Shown here one piece after another: positions 46,975 through 58,381 of a DNA stretch of 64,000 bases. Position 1 is the stretch's first letter, and every line of letters starts with the position of its first letter. The stretch comes from Blumeriella jaapii. Taxonomy: Eukaryota > Ascomycota > Leotiomycetes > Helotiales > Drepanopezizaceae. The stretch lies in contig VWND01000086.1 of NCBI GenBank assembly GCA_009599575.1, forward strand, positions 168,003 to 232,002. The letters are read 5' to 3'. The notes beneath the pieces were generated by a model. It saw only the letters and a list, made by a program, of their open reading frames with translations. It ran no database searches and had not been told where the DNA came from. Position numbers and translations under genes: made by a program.

Positions 46975-48375
46975 CTACACTTCCACAATCTTATCATCGT
47001 CGTCATCATCACTCTCATCCTCTGCTGGCCCATCCTGACTTGCCCAACTCCCCGTTCCCGCCGCAATCTGCGGCCTCCCACTTCCAAATGGCTTACTGGC
47101 CGTCCCAGCCCGGGGTTGCTGCCTCTCCAGAGCTTCCATCCCCTCGCTGACTTCCTCGCCCTCCTCGTCCCTCATCAAGACCTGCACCAGCCTCTCGCAC
47201 GCCTCTCGCACGCCGTCGTCCTCAACGTGCAAATGCGTCTCCCTGACAATCGGATAGACCCTGATGCGCCGCATCAAGTCCCTCCCCTGCCGTGTCGTGG
47301 TGAGTAGCATCAGAGTCTCGATATGCGTCTGTATGATGCTCGGATCAGGATCGCGCTTCTTGTCTGGTGGCAGGAGTTGTAGGTCCGGCAACATGTCGAG
47401 GCTCTCATCTTCGGTGAACTCCTCATTTCCCGTTATGGGCAGCAAGAGATATGGGAGGATGTTGATTTCGTCTTCGTCTAGGAAGGTGGGGTGTGCGTCA
47501 ATTTCAAAGGCGACGTTTTTTAATGGTGGATGCGACCCCTTTACGTCTGATGAATGATTTGTGTTCGGTGAACACGACCAACTTTGAGAGGGGCACGATG
47601 TCATCGTACTCTTGCTTCGTGAGAAAGTATTGCCGTCCCTCTTTGTGCTTGGCAAGGTCGGCGAAGAGGTAGGACAGGTAGTCGAAATCGGCTGCTTTGT
47701 TGTACGTTCCATCTGCGCCTTTGACGAACAGATCCAGCAATTGATCAATGGCTTTGTTGTTCGAAGCGAGTTCTTTTGGCGCCGGCGCTTCGACGGCGAG
47801 GATATCTTTAAGCTCATCGTACTTGGCGAGGTTGGCAAGGAGCATCGAAATCAGGTTCGCATTGGGTTCGGAGGGAATCTGGGTGCAGGAGCACAGTCAG
47901 TACGCTTCGGCGCTGGGGAGAGAGGAGACTGACATACTGTCACGCGGCCCAGAAGCGTCTTCACGAATTCGTGGTCCGAGGCGAGGTATTCGAGAATTTG
48001 CTTGTCCGCAGTAAGGTTGATAAGGATTGTTATTGCATTGGCGGCGATTTTCTGCGGGAGAGTGTCAGGTCGCGGCTGCGAGGGTAGTTTACTGTGAGCG
48101 TACTGGATAGTCTCGGACTAGAAGCTTGAGATCATTGACTGGCAGAAGCTCGTTCGTCTTGAAGATAGCGGGCTGGGATGTAGAGTATGGAACGAGGTTC
48201 TCGACAGCTGGGGCGCATTGTCAGTCCAATGTGTTCGAGCTTGCGTCGAGAGGATTTACCCAGCTCACGGACTTGAGTGTTGCCATGAGAAACAAAGTCA
48301 ACTAGCTTTGGATTTGTTAGCAAAGTCATTTTCAACTGCAGTGTTGTCACTTACTTCTTCTAGTTCCGTAGGCAT
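46975..48375 (-). CDS. HGH1: Hgh1, eEF2-dedicated chaperone (FAM203 family; one apparent base insertion)
   Basis: Minus-strand exons 48375-48355, 48305-48260, 48207-48104, 48051-47938 and 47878-46975, giving 395 residues once one extra A in a run of six (47516-47521) is discounted. The start MPTELEE is followed by LVDFVSHGNTQVRE, and DLKLLVRDY by ANAITILINLT: these are HEAT/armadillo-like helical repeats of Hgh1. The C-terminal family block is very clear: FIRRKGVASTIKN, then VAFEIDAHPTFL, NILPYLLLPI and MRRIRVYPIVRE, ending in an acidic tail (ESDDDDDDK). By family knowledge Hgh1 works with TRiC/CCT to fold elongation factor 2 in the cytosol. The frame breaks between STIK and NVAFE with no intron signals, so the A-run insertion is probably a sequencing or assembly artefact. 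Confidence 0.9.
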
Positions 48376-49255
48376 CTTGCACGAGATTGGAGTTTTGGAC
48401 TTGGAGTCTTGTGAGATTGTTCTCCTGTACGAGGATGGAGACGAAATTCTTTTGGAGGGGTAACACATTCTGCCGCTTGTCACCGCTTTGCGCCACAATT
48501 TAGAAGCCCAGCCTTGTCAAGCGCAGCCTTGTCAAGCGCAGCCTCGTCAAGCGCAGCCTCGTCAAGCCGAGTGTTTGTTTTCATATCAAGCTCGTCTGCT
48601 GACCAGTCTCAAGTATCTCGCCTTGCCAGGACAACAGGTTTAATGTTGCTAGGCAATTCAACAAAAAGATCACGGTGAATCCATTTGAATGCAGAAGTGA
48701 CGGAGCCGACTTATACTCCAAAGTACAAGGCTGATTCACACAGCTCTTGGATCGAGAAGACACGATAAACAATGCCCAAATCATTGGCAATACAGGGGAC
48801 TGTACAGTACAGTACTTGTACAGTACTGCACAAGACTTAGATCAGCTTCCGGTAGTTTTAAATGTCCGCTGCCTGTCAGATATGCTCCGTGTTTCATACC
48901 TACGCCATGCGGGGTTGTATACATCAGCCATGCAATATCAGACCATCTCGACTCTCGCTTCTCGGATCTCACTGGTCCATCTAAGTTACCTCAACACCAT
49001 CTAGTCTGATATGTCTTCAAGATTGGACAACTTTCTCCATCACAAGAACAAAGCGCGGGGACCTTTCCTCCAATATCCAATCAAGACGTGAGCAGGCTGA
49101 CATATTGCTAGCTGAGCCACGCCTCGTTACGCAAGCCGCCGGGTAAGGTACCTAGGCAACGATACAAAACCTCGCATAGCTAGAATCATCTGTCGACTTG
49201 CCATTTCAAAACTTTGACTCTCAATTTCCATATTGAATAGAAAGAGTGGCTTGAA
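48376..49255. other. divergent intergenic region, HGH1 and small membrane protein promoters
   Basis: Holds a 15-base tandem repeat (separate entry) and a GTACAGTACAGTACTTGTACAGTAC-like run at 48799-48826. No gene supported. Confidence 0.45.
48509..48568. repeat. 15-base tandem repeat, four units
   Basis: Four contiguous units CAGCC(T/C)TGTCAAGCG-type at 48509, 48524, 48539 and 48554; the first two have CTTG, the last two CTCG. It lies about 135-195 bases upstream of the HGH1 start codon. Confidence 0.93.
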
Positions 49256-49949
49256 ATGCCTTCGACAATCAAAGCCGCAGCCCTCGAGGCCACCGTCCTC
49301 CTCCAAGCCTTCGTAGCCGGCATCCAAACCCTGAAGTTCTACTGGTCGGGCAACCGCCGCTACGACTGGGCTGGCTACGAGTACCCTCCCTCCCCTCTTT
49401 TCGTCCGACTCGCACACTGACAAGACCATCAGAACCCGCGTCGTGGCCTCGATCTTCTCCCTCCTCCTGCTCTTCACCATCCTAATCCAGCTCAGACTCT
49501 CCTCGCCAAACCGCAAGCAGACCTTCCGTCTCGAGCTCGTCAAATCGGGTCTTGTGACGTTGCTGTGGGTGTGGCTGTTGGTATTCAAATGGGTAGTTTG
49601 GGGAGGTAGTGGAGGGAGTGGTACGGTGCATAGGATTGTCGAATCTGTTGTTTCGGTTGTCTTTCGCGGGTCAGTAATCCCTTTTCCCCCTCTCGCTATA
49701 TCTCCGATATTCAAGACGAAATATGGAGAAGGAAGAGATGGAGAAGGTAAAGATGGAGAAGGAAGAGATGGAGAAGGAAGAGATGGAGAAGGAAGAGATG
49801 GAGGAGGAAGAATGGAGAAGGAAAAAGACATAGGGTAAATGCTGATGGTTCGCAGGATCATCTTTTACTCGACGTTGATTGTGGCGTGGAAATCCGAGGA
49901 CGGCAGAATCTCGTTGCGAGAGGAAGCTGGGTCGCTTTTGCCCCACTGA
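49256..49949 (+). CDS. small multi-pass membrane protein, unknown function
   Basis: Exons 49256-49380, 49433-49669 and 49856-49949; the phases close for 151 residues. I do not recognise the family. The sequence shows at least three hydrophobic segments: about residues 45-64 (VVASIFSLLLLFTILIQL), about 81-98 (GLVTLLWVWLLVFKWVVW) and a shorter one about 121-132 (IIFYSTLIVAWK). An amphipathic first helix (ALEATVLLQAFVAGI) precedes them. The loop between TM1 and TM2 contains RKQ, and the C-terminus is charged. Intron 2 (49670-49855) is long for this window and carries a 15-base tandem repeat; the frame of exon 2 stays open through most of it, so an intron-retained form is conceivable. Splice signals: GTACCC...CATCAG and GTCAGT...TCGCAG. 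Confidence 0.7.
49726..49814. repeat. 15-base tandem repeat inside an intron
   Basis: About six units of GAGAAGGAAGAGATG with small variants (49726, 49741, 49756, 49771, 49786, 49801). They lie inside intron 2 of the small membrane protein gene. Because the unit is a multiple of three, the exon 2 frame reads through it as a Gly/Glu/Arg/Asp repeat. Confidence 0.93.
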
Positions 49950-50465
49950 TGGAAGTAAGTACCTAAGTGACTCTTGTGGGCGCTGTGAGGATCTCGAATT
50001 CTCTACCGAAAAGACTAAGGGATCTTTGCGGTGCTAGGCGATAAGTCTGTCACAAAAGGAGCCTTGACATCCATAATTGAACTGAGCGTGGTTAGAGGTG
50101 GAGCTATCTTTACCCGGCTTCTCGCAACGTGATGTACGGTGAAACTTGCTGAAATGTAATGTACGATTTGGAAAGAATGATTTTGCTGTTACTGCGTGCC
50201 ACTTGGCAACCAGAGCGCTTACTTGTCGGCATTTTTTGATACAGCACAATTCGGTATGAGCATGAGAGGTTTTTTTTTTCTATTAAGCCATCGCATCCAT
50301 TGTATTTTTTGCCCTGCTGGCGCCGCAGAAGGCGTAGCATCCAGAAGCGGAATACTCGCTCCGGAAAGCATCTCGTCCTGAGATACCTGCAACCACGTTT
50401 TAGATGGGTCCGCTCCGCAACGCCGCCCAATGCACCCCTTCTACATATCGCATCATAGAATCAAA
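49950..50465. other. convergent intergenic region
   Basis: About 0.5 kb between the 3' ends of two genes; no gene or repeat recognised. Confidence 0.4.
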
Positions 50466-53400
50466 TCATACACCTGCCTCGGATTGGGGATTCGGCGTCG
50501 GGCCATGAAGCAAGTCCATCAGCGCCCGTGCTCCGATCTTATCGTCGTTCGTAGTGGTAACCGGGTCAAGCAACTGTCCTTCTTGGCCCTCATATGGCTT
50601 TCCCACACTCTTGATGATCCGCCACGCGCGTCTGAACTCATCCCGGATGGACACGATCCCGTTGTGCGTTACCGTTCTGGCAACGTTGTGGTCGAGTTCA
50701 AATGGATCCTCAATGGCAAACAAATACCGATGACGGATCTCCTTCGTCTCCTCCATCGTCTTCGGGGGAAGCTTGGGTGTCTTTGGCATCTCCACTGCGG
50801 GCAGGCCTTCAGCTCTGTCGCCAGTGTCCGAAATTGTCGCCGGGAGTGGAGTCGGGGGAGCAGCAACGGTCGTCGTTTGGATGACTGTTTTCGCACCAAC
50901 CCATCCCTTCTCCTGCTTTGTCAGAACTCCTCCGATTGATCGAAGGCTTAGGACCTCTCTGCCCCAATCAAAGCCCCGACTGTTAACTGATGACATCTGG
51001 CCGGGCTGGGCATAATACTCAAAGAACCCTCTTAGTAGATGCCCGACCGTTTCTTGGTTGTGATTAAGGAGGTTCCGATCTGCCAAACTTTTGATCTCAG
51101 TCTCGTTGCGCCAGAAGCGGACATCTCGGCCCTGGCAATTTGTACGAGCTTCGATCTCAGCCGGTGATAGATGTGTCGGGGGCTCCTTGTGGCATTCTTG
51201 GAGGTTGACGCAGACGAACGGCTTCACCACGTTTACGAGATAGTGGAGTACCATTAAAACATAGCCGTAACTACTGAGGGTACCTCTGTACGGCGTGTTG
51301 ATCCCACGTAATTGCGCCCAATGCTTGACAAATAGGACCATGATCTTGACACGCGGATCACTTTGCGAGTAGCAGCGGAGTAGTTGCGTATTGTGAAGGG
51401 CGAGTTGAGCTGAAAAGTTAATATCACATTGAATCCCGATATCCGTCTTCGGAAATTCGAGGTAGTCCTTGTAGCGGTCTCGAGGCTTGTTAAGGGAAGT
51501 CACCGTTGGGTCAGGTAACGTCCTCATCTTCTCAATTAAAGCAACCTCGGCCTCACTTTCGGGTTCGACAGGACCATAAAAATTCCGCGATCGCAGCATC
51601 TTGATGTACTTCTCAACATCACCTCGGTCAGAGCTATTGTATGTCCCGACCTCAAGGGCATGCTCGTAATCCATCGCCAACTGAAGCGCACGGTGACGGA
51701 GACCAACCTGACTGAGGGTTGCTTCGCCATGGTCTGAATTACGTAAGGACTCACGAATCCTAGCATTAGCAATGCCTTTGATGTATCGTTCAACAACGAT
51801 CGAGGTAGCTATGGAGTGTTGTATGGGCTGTCCAGGACTCGTGAGTTCGTCCAAGATTTTCTGTGCTCTTGTGTTGTAATACACCGGATCCTCATGTAGG
51901 ATCTGCTCTAGCATCACCAATTGGAGGGAGGTAATCTTTTTCAGCTTTTCTGAGGCTAGGTACAGCTGTCTGCTATAGAAAGCCGGGTCGAGTGCGCCAC
52001 CCTTGTCCTGTAACGCATACCATGCTTCCACGAGCTGCAGGCCTTCGTATTCAAGCTTGTCGTGAGGCTCCACGAGCGGCCTTGAATTCCATGCCAAGGC
52101 ATGTCGCTCACCATCCACTTGGGTCCAGACTCCGTGGAGTGAGCGTTGCAGGAAAGGTAGAGAAGGGTCATAGAGGGGAAGGATCGACTGGTATTGACAT
52201 AATCGGTTGGACAACTCTTGTGAGTAGAGACCAGAGATGAATGCTTTGCATACATCGTTGAGAATGATCGACTCCTCCCGTGTCAGCTCGGGCGAGTTCA
52301 TGGTAATATCGCGACCTCCCAGTCTTCTCAATACTCGTTTAGCAAAGTTGCAATAATCTCCGAGCGACTGATGTTCTTTTTGCTTTAGAGTTGCAAGGAG
52401 TTCGTCATACGACTCGAGCTTGGCTTTAAGCTGTTGATCGTCTGTCGGAGGTAGACTTGGTTGAATATCTGGGGCTTGTTTGGCATCCTCGACGGTCACT
52501 ACAGACTTGGCTTCGTGCTGCTCCTCTTCCTCTTCGTGGTCCGAAGCGAAGCCAGTCTCCCATTTCTGACGCTCTTGAAGCAGATCCGACAGGAAATCTT
52601 CGGTGGGCTTCTCGCAAAGCTTGATGATCGGGACTCGGGTTCTTGTCAGAAGTCTAGCGCCGTAACCAAGATCCAAGAGCTTCTTCTCCAGTATGCGAGG
52701 AATCATAGACTCTGGCGAATCGGCAGGTGGATCTGACTTTGGAGTGAGAAGTGCAAGATCCATATCAGAATTTTTAGTAGCAAAGCCTGTCCTCATGCTA
52801 CCAAAACAATGCAATTCGACAGTTGAAGGGTCAACTTCTCGTTGCCAAGCTCATTGGTCTCATGTTCGGCGATAGCTTCTCGACATACCAATTCTACCAC
52901 AGCTCTGAAGGTTTCCTTTTTAATTTCTTCCTGGTGGTCAATGCCGACTTCCGGCACACAACGCTGGACAAGCAGATCGAGGTGAGAAGCTTGACTGGCT
53001 AAATCATGCGTGCTCTGTCCGAATGGCCTCCCACCATGCCCGTTCTGAGCGCCCGGCTGGTAAAGCTGCCGATTTTGAGCCGGTGCCCGAGCGAAACCAT
53101 TCAAAGGCAATTGTTGGTATTGATTTGCACTTTGTCTTTGCTGATGACGAGGGCTTGCGCCTGGCTGGTGATTGATCATGGGCAATCGTGGTGAGTTTTG
53201 GGGGTACATCGGTCGTGGAGAGTAAGGGGAGGCAGGACCAGGACCTTGATTCTGGAAGCGCGGAGAATACTGCTGTTGCGGCTGATGGGGGTACCTCTGG
53301 CCCTGTGGAATTGGCTGCCTGCTATTAAAGTTCTGGTTGCCAAATTGGGGGCTAGGTTGGCGGAAGTTGTTCCCCCGCCCTGCCTGGGTTCCAGGAGTTG

Positions 53401-53728
53401 GGCGTGCGTCAACGGGAATTGACAACTGGGCATTCATCTGGCGGCGCTGAGCCTGATTCAGCCTCTTTCGTCCAGGCGAAGACGAGAGTCCTGAAGGAGG
53501 CTCCAATGAGGTAGGAGCATTATTTACTATGGGAAGTGGCGTAGCTTGCGGGAACTGCTGATGCTGAAGGTGTGGGGGAAGCGGAGATGTGAAGCCAGGT
53601 GGAGGCGGAGGGAGAGGTTGTCCAGCTTCCGGGGTTGAACTTGCCTCTGCATTGTTGAGGATGAGTCTCCGGAGACGATCCTCTAGGTTTTCGCCGTCTT
53701 CGTTAGACTGGTTTTGATAAGGAAACAT
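50466..53728 (-). CDS. Cid1-like non-canonical poly(A)/poly(U) polymerase (one apparent base deletion)
   Basis: A single continuous coding region without introns, 1087 residues if one missing base near 52838 is allowed. The N-terminal ~230 residues are Pro/Gln/Asn-rich and disordered (MFPYQNQSNEDGE start). The catalytic nucleotidyltransferase core follows, with FGSMRTGFATKNSDMDLAL, which carries the GS motif and the DxD metal-binding aspartates. A long charged insert separates this from the second half, which has a probable third carboxylate in QCDINFS. Then come FVKHWAQLRGINTPYRGTLSSYGYVLM and the PAP-associated LLRGFFEYYAQ. The layout matches Cid1/TUTase-type enzymes that add U or A tails to RNA 3' ends; nucleotide preference cannot be read from the sequence. 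The frame breaks just before the GS motif: LGNE ends one frame and EVDPSTVELHCFGS begins the next. Confidence 0.88.
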
Positions 53729-54795
53729 CGTGAGGCAGCTTGGAGCCTGAACAGAACACGAGCCGGGGTGGTTTGAGATGGCAGTTGTTGGGGCTTGTGA
53801 TTGAAGTTGATTGACTGCTAGATCCCGACTCGTCTACCAGACCACGTCTATGAAGGAAACGAGCGTGATCGCCGTAATTGCTGACCTGGCGGTCATGTGC
53901 CAGGACCGACGATTGTTTGCTCCGGCTCCTTTTGGTGACCCGGAAAGGTGATGGGGGGTACAGCTGGCCAGAGGCGATGTAGCATCAGAATGAGGTCAGG
54001 TGAGCAGACTCACTTTCTTCGTCGGTGCCGAAGTCGAGATTGCAGTACAAGAGGTGATGATAACGGTGCAAGCAGAGATCGAATTCCATCGTCTGTGAAG
54101 CAACTCTTCTTTTCGTCGTGGTTGAAGAAAGAAGTTGTCCTCGCAATCTACTCCCTAGGTGGTATGTGATCCAGACCTTCCCCCTTTGGGACTAGCGAGA
54201 GGGACCTAAGCGTTGACAGGACTTCAGCCACAGTTCTCCAGCCACATACCCACAGCCATAATCCTCTAGCCACATACTGTACATCTCCACAGACGCACTA
54301 GACCATTATTGGCGTAGCCGCAGCCACTTCTGCCACAATCTAAAAGCGGCAGTGATTCAGTCTTTCTTTCCCGGTCCAGGCGCAAACCTACAGTACCGCG
54401 CCGAGCTAGCTCATCTCACGTATCTCACGTAGCCTTCATTCTTCGCCAACAAAGAACCGTCGACTTCACTACCGCGACACAACCCCTCCGTCGTACAACC
54501 TCCGCCACAACAACCACAACGACCTCGACGAGGGCGCATTCATCCCGATATCAAGATCACCTTCGCATGCCTCCACATTCACAATCACAGTTCCAGTATC
54601 TTGCATGATCAAGCTGTCCGCCACCTCTCTCGCGTCGAGATCGATTCCCTTGGTTCATGACGCCGAGCGAGCCCACCAACCTCGGGCGCTGGTGATAACG
54701 GCCTTCCTTCGATCTCCAGCATCCTTTGCTCGCTTGCGAGCTGCGCGCCTTCTTACCCACAAGTACGCGTGGTCTGCTGCGACACACATCTCAAC
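53729..54795. promoter_or_regulatory. divergent intergenic region, Cid1-like and TFG1 promoters
   Basis: 1.07 kb between divergent start codons, so both promoters should be here. The TFG1-proximal 400 bases are C/A-rich with CCACAACAACCACAACGACC-like sequence near 54502-54521. No RNA gene or ORF with motifs. Confidence 0.45.
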
Positions 54796-57145
54796 ATGAG
54801 CGCGTCTCCTTCTGGCCAGTCGAACGGTCCAACGCCGAAGGGCGGCCCTCCTCAGTACGTACGAAAAGCCAAGGCTGCCGACCCTCTGAGACCGCGCAAG
54901 AAACCAGTTCGGCGCACCGGTGTGCCTCCGACTTCTTCAGCATACGAGCCAAATGGCCTTCCCGCTGCTGGTCGACCGACTCCCCAGTATCCTGTCAGCG
55001 GTATCTTACCTCGCTCTGGCCCGAATCAATCCTCCAACGGCTTGGCTACAAGCAACCCAAGTGCGAACGGTGGTTGGACACATCCCCCAGACGGGAATTT
55101 CATGGACTATCCACTCTTCACCACCAAGAAGGCTATGCGGGAGGGGTTGAGATACCACATTGCTCGATTCGCGTCAAAGAAGCTTGTCGATCCCAGTGAT
55201 CAGAACGAGTTCACGAGACCAGTTGTATTGCATAGACGGGATCCTAAACAGCCACCGCCCGGCAAAGGAATCAAGGACGAGGATCAAGTCATGGAGGATA
55301 CCCCGATGGACTCGAAGGAACGAGAAAAGCAGGAGATTGCAAAGGCTGAGAAGGAGAAGCAGAGAGCTTTGGATCTAGCTCAGATTGCGCCTACCGGAAA
55401 CAATGCCGCTGCGCTTGCCGCCAAAAAGACGGCAGCGTTTAGAAACGAGAAGACGACCCAAGTACATCGACTCGACAAGACCGAAGAGCAGAAGAAAATC
55501 TCAGATCTGAAATATGAGGAGGCTCTGGCGTGGCACTTGGAGGATGCTGACAATAAAAACACTTGGGTTGGCAATTACGAGGCGGCGCTATCTGATACGA
55601 ACGTCATCTTCGTCATCGATGGGGCTAGTTTTAAGATGATTCCAGTTGAGAAGTGGTACAAGTTTACACCCAAGGGTCAATTCAAGACTTACACGATTGA
55701 AGAGGCCGAGTCGCAGATGGCAAAGAAGCACAAGGAATCGAGATGGGTCATGAAGACCAACGAGCAAAAGGAATCCGAGCGAGCTGTGAAGGAATCTCGA
55801 AAAGCGATGGGTAGCATGTACACTGTGAAAGCTGAGAGCAGCACATTCAAAAGTGCCGGGAAGAGAGAGGTTCAAGATATGGATGATCTGGACTTTGAAG
55901 AGGGTGATCTGTTCCAAGATGACGACGAACAAGTCACGATGGAGCCTGAACATGATGAAGACGCAAAGGAGGCCCAGGAAAGAGTCAAGAGAGATCGTCA
56001 AGGCGCTAACATTTTTGATCAAGCAAATGAAGCCGACATCGATGAGGAAGAAGAGGAGAACAAGAAAGAGCAAGAGGCTAGAAAGAAGCTCGGTAAGGAG
56101 GTGACGAAAGCACTCAGAAAACGAGAGAGAAACTTCGTCTACAACAGTGATTCCGATAATCCCTATTCTGAAACGGTAAGACAGCTTTACCGTGATCGTA
56201 TCTTTCTTTCTAACATGTCACAGAGCGAAGACGATACCTCCGACGAAGAGAAGCAAAAGGAGATTGATAGGAAGAAGGACGAAGAAGCCAAGAGCAAAGA
56301 AAAGGCCAAGCTAGACGCTACTTCGAAAGTTCCTTCCGGTGCCTCATCCAAGGGAAACAATACACCTTCCGGTCGTCCTAAGCACACGGATCCTCTGAAG
56401 AAGGCCAAGAATTTGAAGCGAGCAGGGTCGGCAAATCTTTCAGAGTCGAGTGGTAATGAGTCTACCAGAAAGAAGCAAAAGAAGAAACATCAGAGCTCGG
56501 TTTCAGGCTCTTCCACCCCGATTCCTGGATCCCAGCCCATGTCTTCTGCACCTTCGCAACAACCAGGTACTGCTCAGACTTCACGCAAAGACTCCGTCCT
56601 GAATTCCAAGTCAAATCGAAGCCCGGCTCAGGCTCAAGGAGGTGCTGCAAGTGACGGCGAGGCCACTGGCGGCGAGGGTTCCGACGGAGGCAAGAAGGCT
56701 CAAAAGATGAAGCTTAGCCTCGGATCTCATGCAGGTTCCAGAGCCGGTAGCCCTGCCACTGCAGGTGTGAGCCGTTCTGGGAGCCCGGGTGCTGCACAAG
56801 GTAAGATCTCATTCCATACCACGTTGTATCAGGTTGGGCAAGGTGTGCATTCTCCAATGAGCAGCATTCTTGACCAACCTTGTAGTATGATCCACATGAG
56901 CAGTTCATCCGCTAACTTTGCCACACACAGCTGCATCTTCCTCTAACCGAGCACAATCGCCTAGCACAAATCCAGTCCAGGCACATGAGGTTGTTGCAGC
57001 TCTTCCGGCCTCAGGTATCACTCTGAAGGATCTGTTGAAGGCCTTTGCGGGTCGTGTGACTGCAGAGAACAGAGCCGAGTTTATCAAGCTGGTAAAAAAC
57101 AACTCGGCTTATGGATCTGACAAGTTGTTGCGACCTAAGGCATAG
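54796..57145 (+). CDS. TFG1: transcription initiation factor TFIIF subunit alpha (RAP74/Tfg1)
   Basis: Exons 54796-56175, 56224-56800 and 56931-57145; 723 residues. Start chosen at MSASPSGQSNG, not the in-frame ATG 27 bases upstream. The N-terminal dimerisation triple-barrel half is recognisable from about residue 95 (FMDYPLFTTKKAMREGLRYH) to about 335, including ALAWHLEDADNKNTWVG and ASFKMIPVEKWYKF. A long acidic/basic disordered middle follows (EEEEENKKEQ, then SGSSTPIPG). The C-terminal winged helix (about 655-723; VVAALPASGITLKDLLKAF, RVTAENRAEFIKLVK) binds RNA polymerase II and Fcp1-type phosphatase in the family. TFIIF recruits and stabilises Pol II at promoters. Intron 1 is 48 bases, a multiple of three without a stop, so read-through would add 16 residues. 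It has good GTAAGA, CTAAC and CACAG signals, so I treat it as spliced. Confidence 0.95.
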
Positions 57146-57364
57146 TTAACTCGACGATGGCGGATGGAACGGATAGCATGGGTCCAGCTTGGAGGGGTCG
57201 TTCCTGTGTGCTGTACTGATGGGGTGGCCTTTCAAGCTGAGGTAAGGATCTTTTGAAAATGCTTGCATCAGTTTGCATCATCAGACAGCCTCTGCCGCCA
57301 TAGAGAGACATGAATACAAAGGCCTGAGGTTGAATCCGATCTCAATCCGTACCTCAAGCGTGCT
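57146..57364. other. short convergent intergenic region
   Basis: About 220 bases between the stop codons of TFG1 and BUD13; nothing identifiable. Confidence 0.4.
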
Positions 57365-58381
57365 CTACGTATCCTCCTGCCAGGCATAATCAAGCTCCTT
57401 GTTCCTGATCGTCCGGTTCAGCGCCTTGAACCTCTCGCCCTCCCACCCATTTCCGCGATCCACACCATCCCACTTCCACCCCGGCCTTATCCCATACCGG
57501 TTGGGCGCCGCCGCCCCCTTGTAAACCTCCTTCACCCAGCCCTTCTTCCCCCCACTCTTCTTCTTCCCACCCAGCAAGAACTGCGCCGCGGGATCGTTCC
57601 AGCGCTCGATTTCCTTGAGCTCCTCGTTCATCTGCACATCATCCACGCCCCTCGCAACCGTCATGAACCTAGCCTCGTCCAGCTCCTCCCTCCTCTTCTC
57701 CTTCGCAGCCCGCTGCACGTCGCCTTTCTGCTGCTCGAGCTCCTCCCTCTCCTTCGCGGCCTTGGCCTCGGCCTCCCGCCGCGCCTCCTGCCGCCGCATC
57801 GAGATGTCGATCCGGCGCCCCGTCGCATCGCGGTAGACCGTCTCGGCCTGCTCCGGCCGCTTCTTCCCGGGCTCGAGGCCGAGCGCGGCCTGCTCCCGCT
57901 CCCACGCCGCGGCCTCCTCGCGCTTGCGCTTCGCGAACTGCGCCGCGACCGCTTGGGCGCTCTGCAAGCCCGCGTGCGTGCCGTCGCCCATCTTCACCAC
58001 GCCCCCGCCGTCCTCGATCACGGGGCCCTCGTCCGCGTGCATCGCCGCGCGGTTCTCCTGCGCGGCTTGCGCGACGATGCGATCGGCTGCTGCTGCCTCG
58101 GCGTCGTCATCGCGCGCTTGCACGGTGGACGAGCCGACCGTCTTCCACGCGCTCTTTTTGGCCCTGCGGAACTCGGCCGAGCCGGAGGCGAGGGTGAGGG
58201 GCGTGTTTTCGTCGTCGTTGCCTTGCGCCGTGGTGGAGGTCCAGCCGAGGGCGTCGTCGTCGGCTATGATGAGGCCGCTGGCTTCTTTGGGGGCTTTGCG
58301 CTTGCGTTTCTTGCCGCTGGAGGAGGAGGAGGAGGTGTCGGCGGTGAGGTATTTCGATGCAAGGTAGCTTGAGAGGGACAT
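57365..58381 (-). CDS. BUD13: pre-mRNA-splicing factor Bud13/Cwc26 (RES complex)
   Basis: Intronless, 338 residues. The start MSLSSYLASKYL is the typical Bud13/Cwc26 N-terminus, followed by a Lys/Ser-rich segment (GKKRKRKAPK) and then ALGWTS. The middle is an Ala/Glu/Arg-rich coiled coil. The Bud13 family block begins with ETVYRDATGRRIDI, continues through a charged helix, and ends with AAAPNRYGIRPGWKWDGVDRGNG and a KALNRTIRNKELDYAWQ tail, the most conserved part of the family. The protein belongs to the RES (retention and splicing) complex with Ist3/Snu17 and Pml1 and acts in the activated spliceosome. The gene is unusually GC-rich and biased to Arg/Ala codons compared with TFG1 next door. 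Confidence 0.95.
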   Translation of the reverse strand: MSLSSYLASKYLTADTSSSSSSGKKRKRKAPKEASGLIIADDDALGWTSTTAQGNDDENTPLTLASGSAEFRRAKKSAWKTVGSSTVQARDDDAEAAAADRIVAQAAQENRAAMHADEGPVIEDGGGVVKMGDGTHAGLQSAQAVAAQFAKRKREEAAAWEREQAALGLEPGKKRPEQAETVYRDATGRRIDISMRRQEARREAEAKAAKEREELEQQKGDVQRAAKEKRREELDEARFMTVARGVDDVQMNEELKEIERWNDPAAQFLLGGKKKSGGKKGWVKEVYKGAAAPNRYGIRPGWKWDGVDRGNGWEGERFKALNRTIRNKELDYAWQEDT

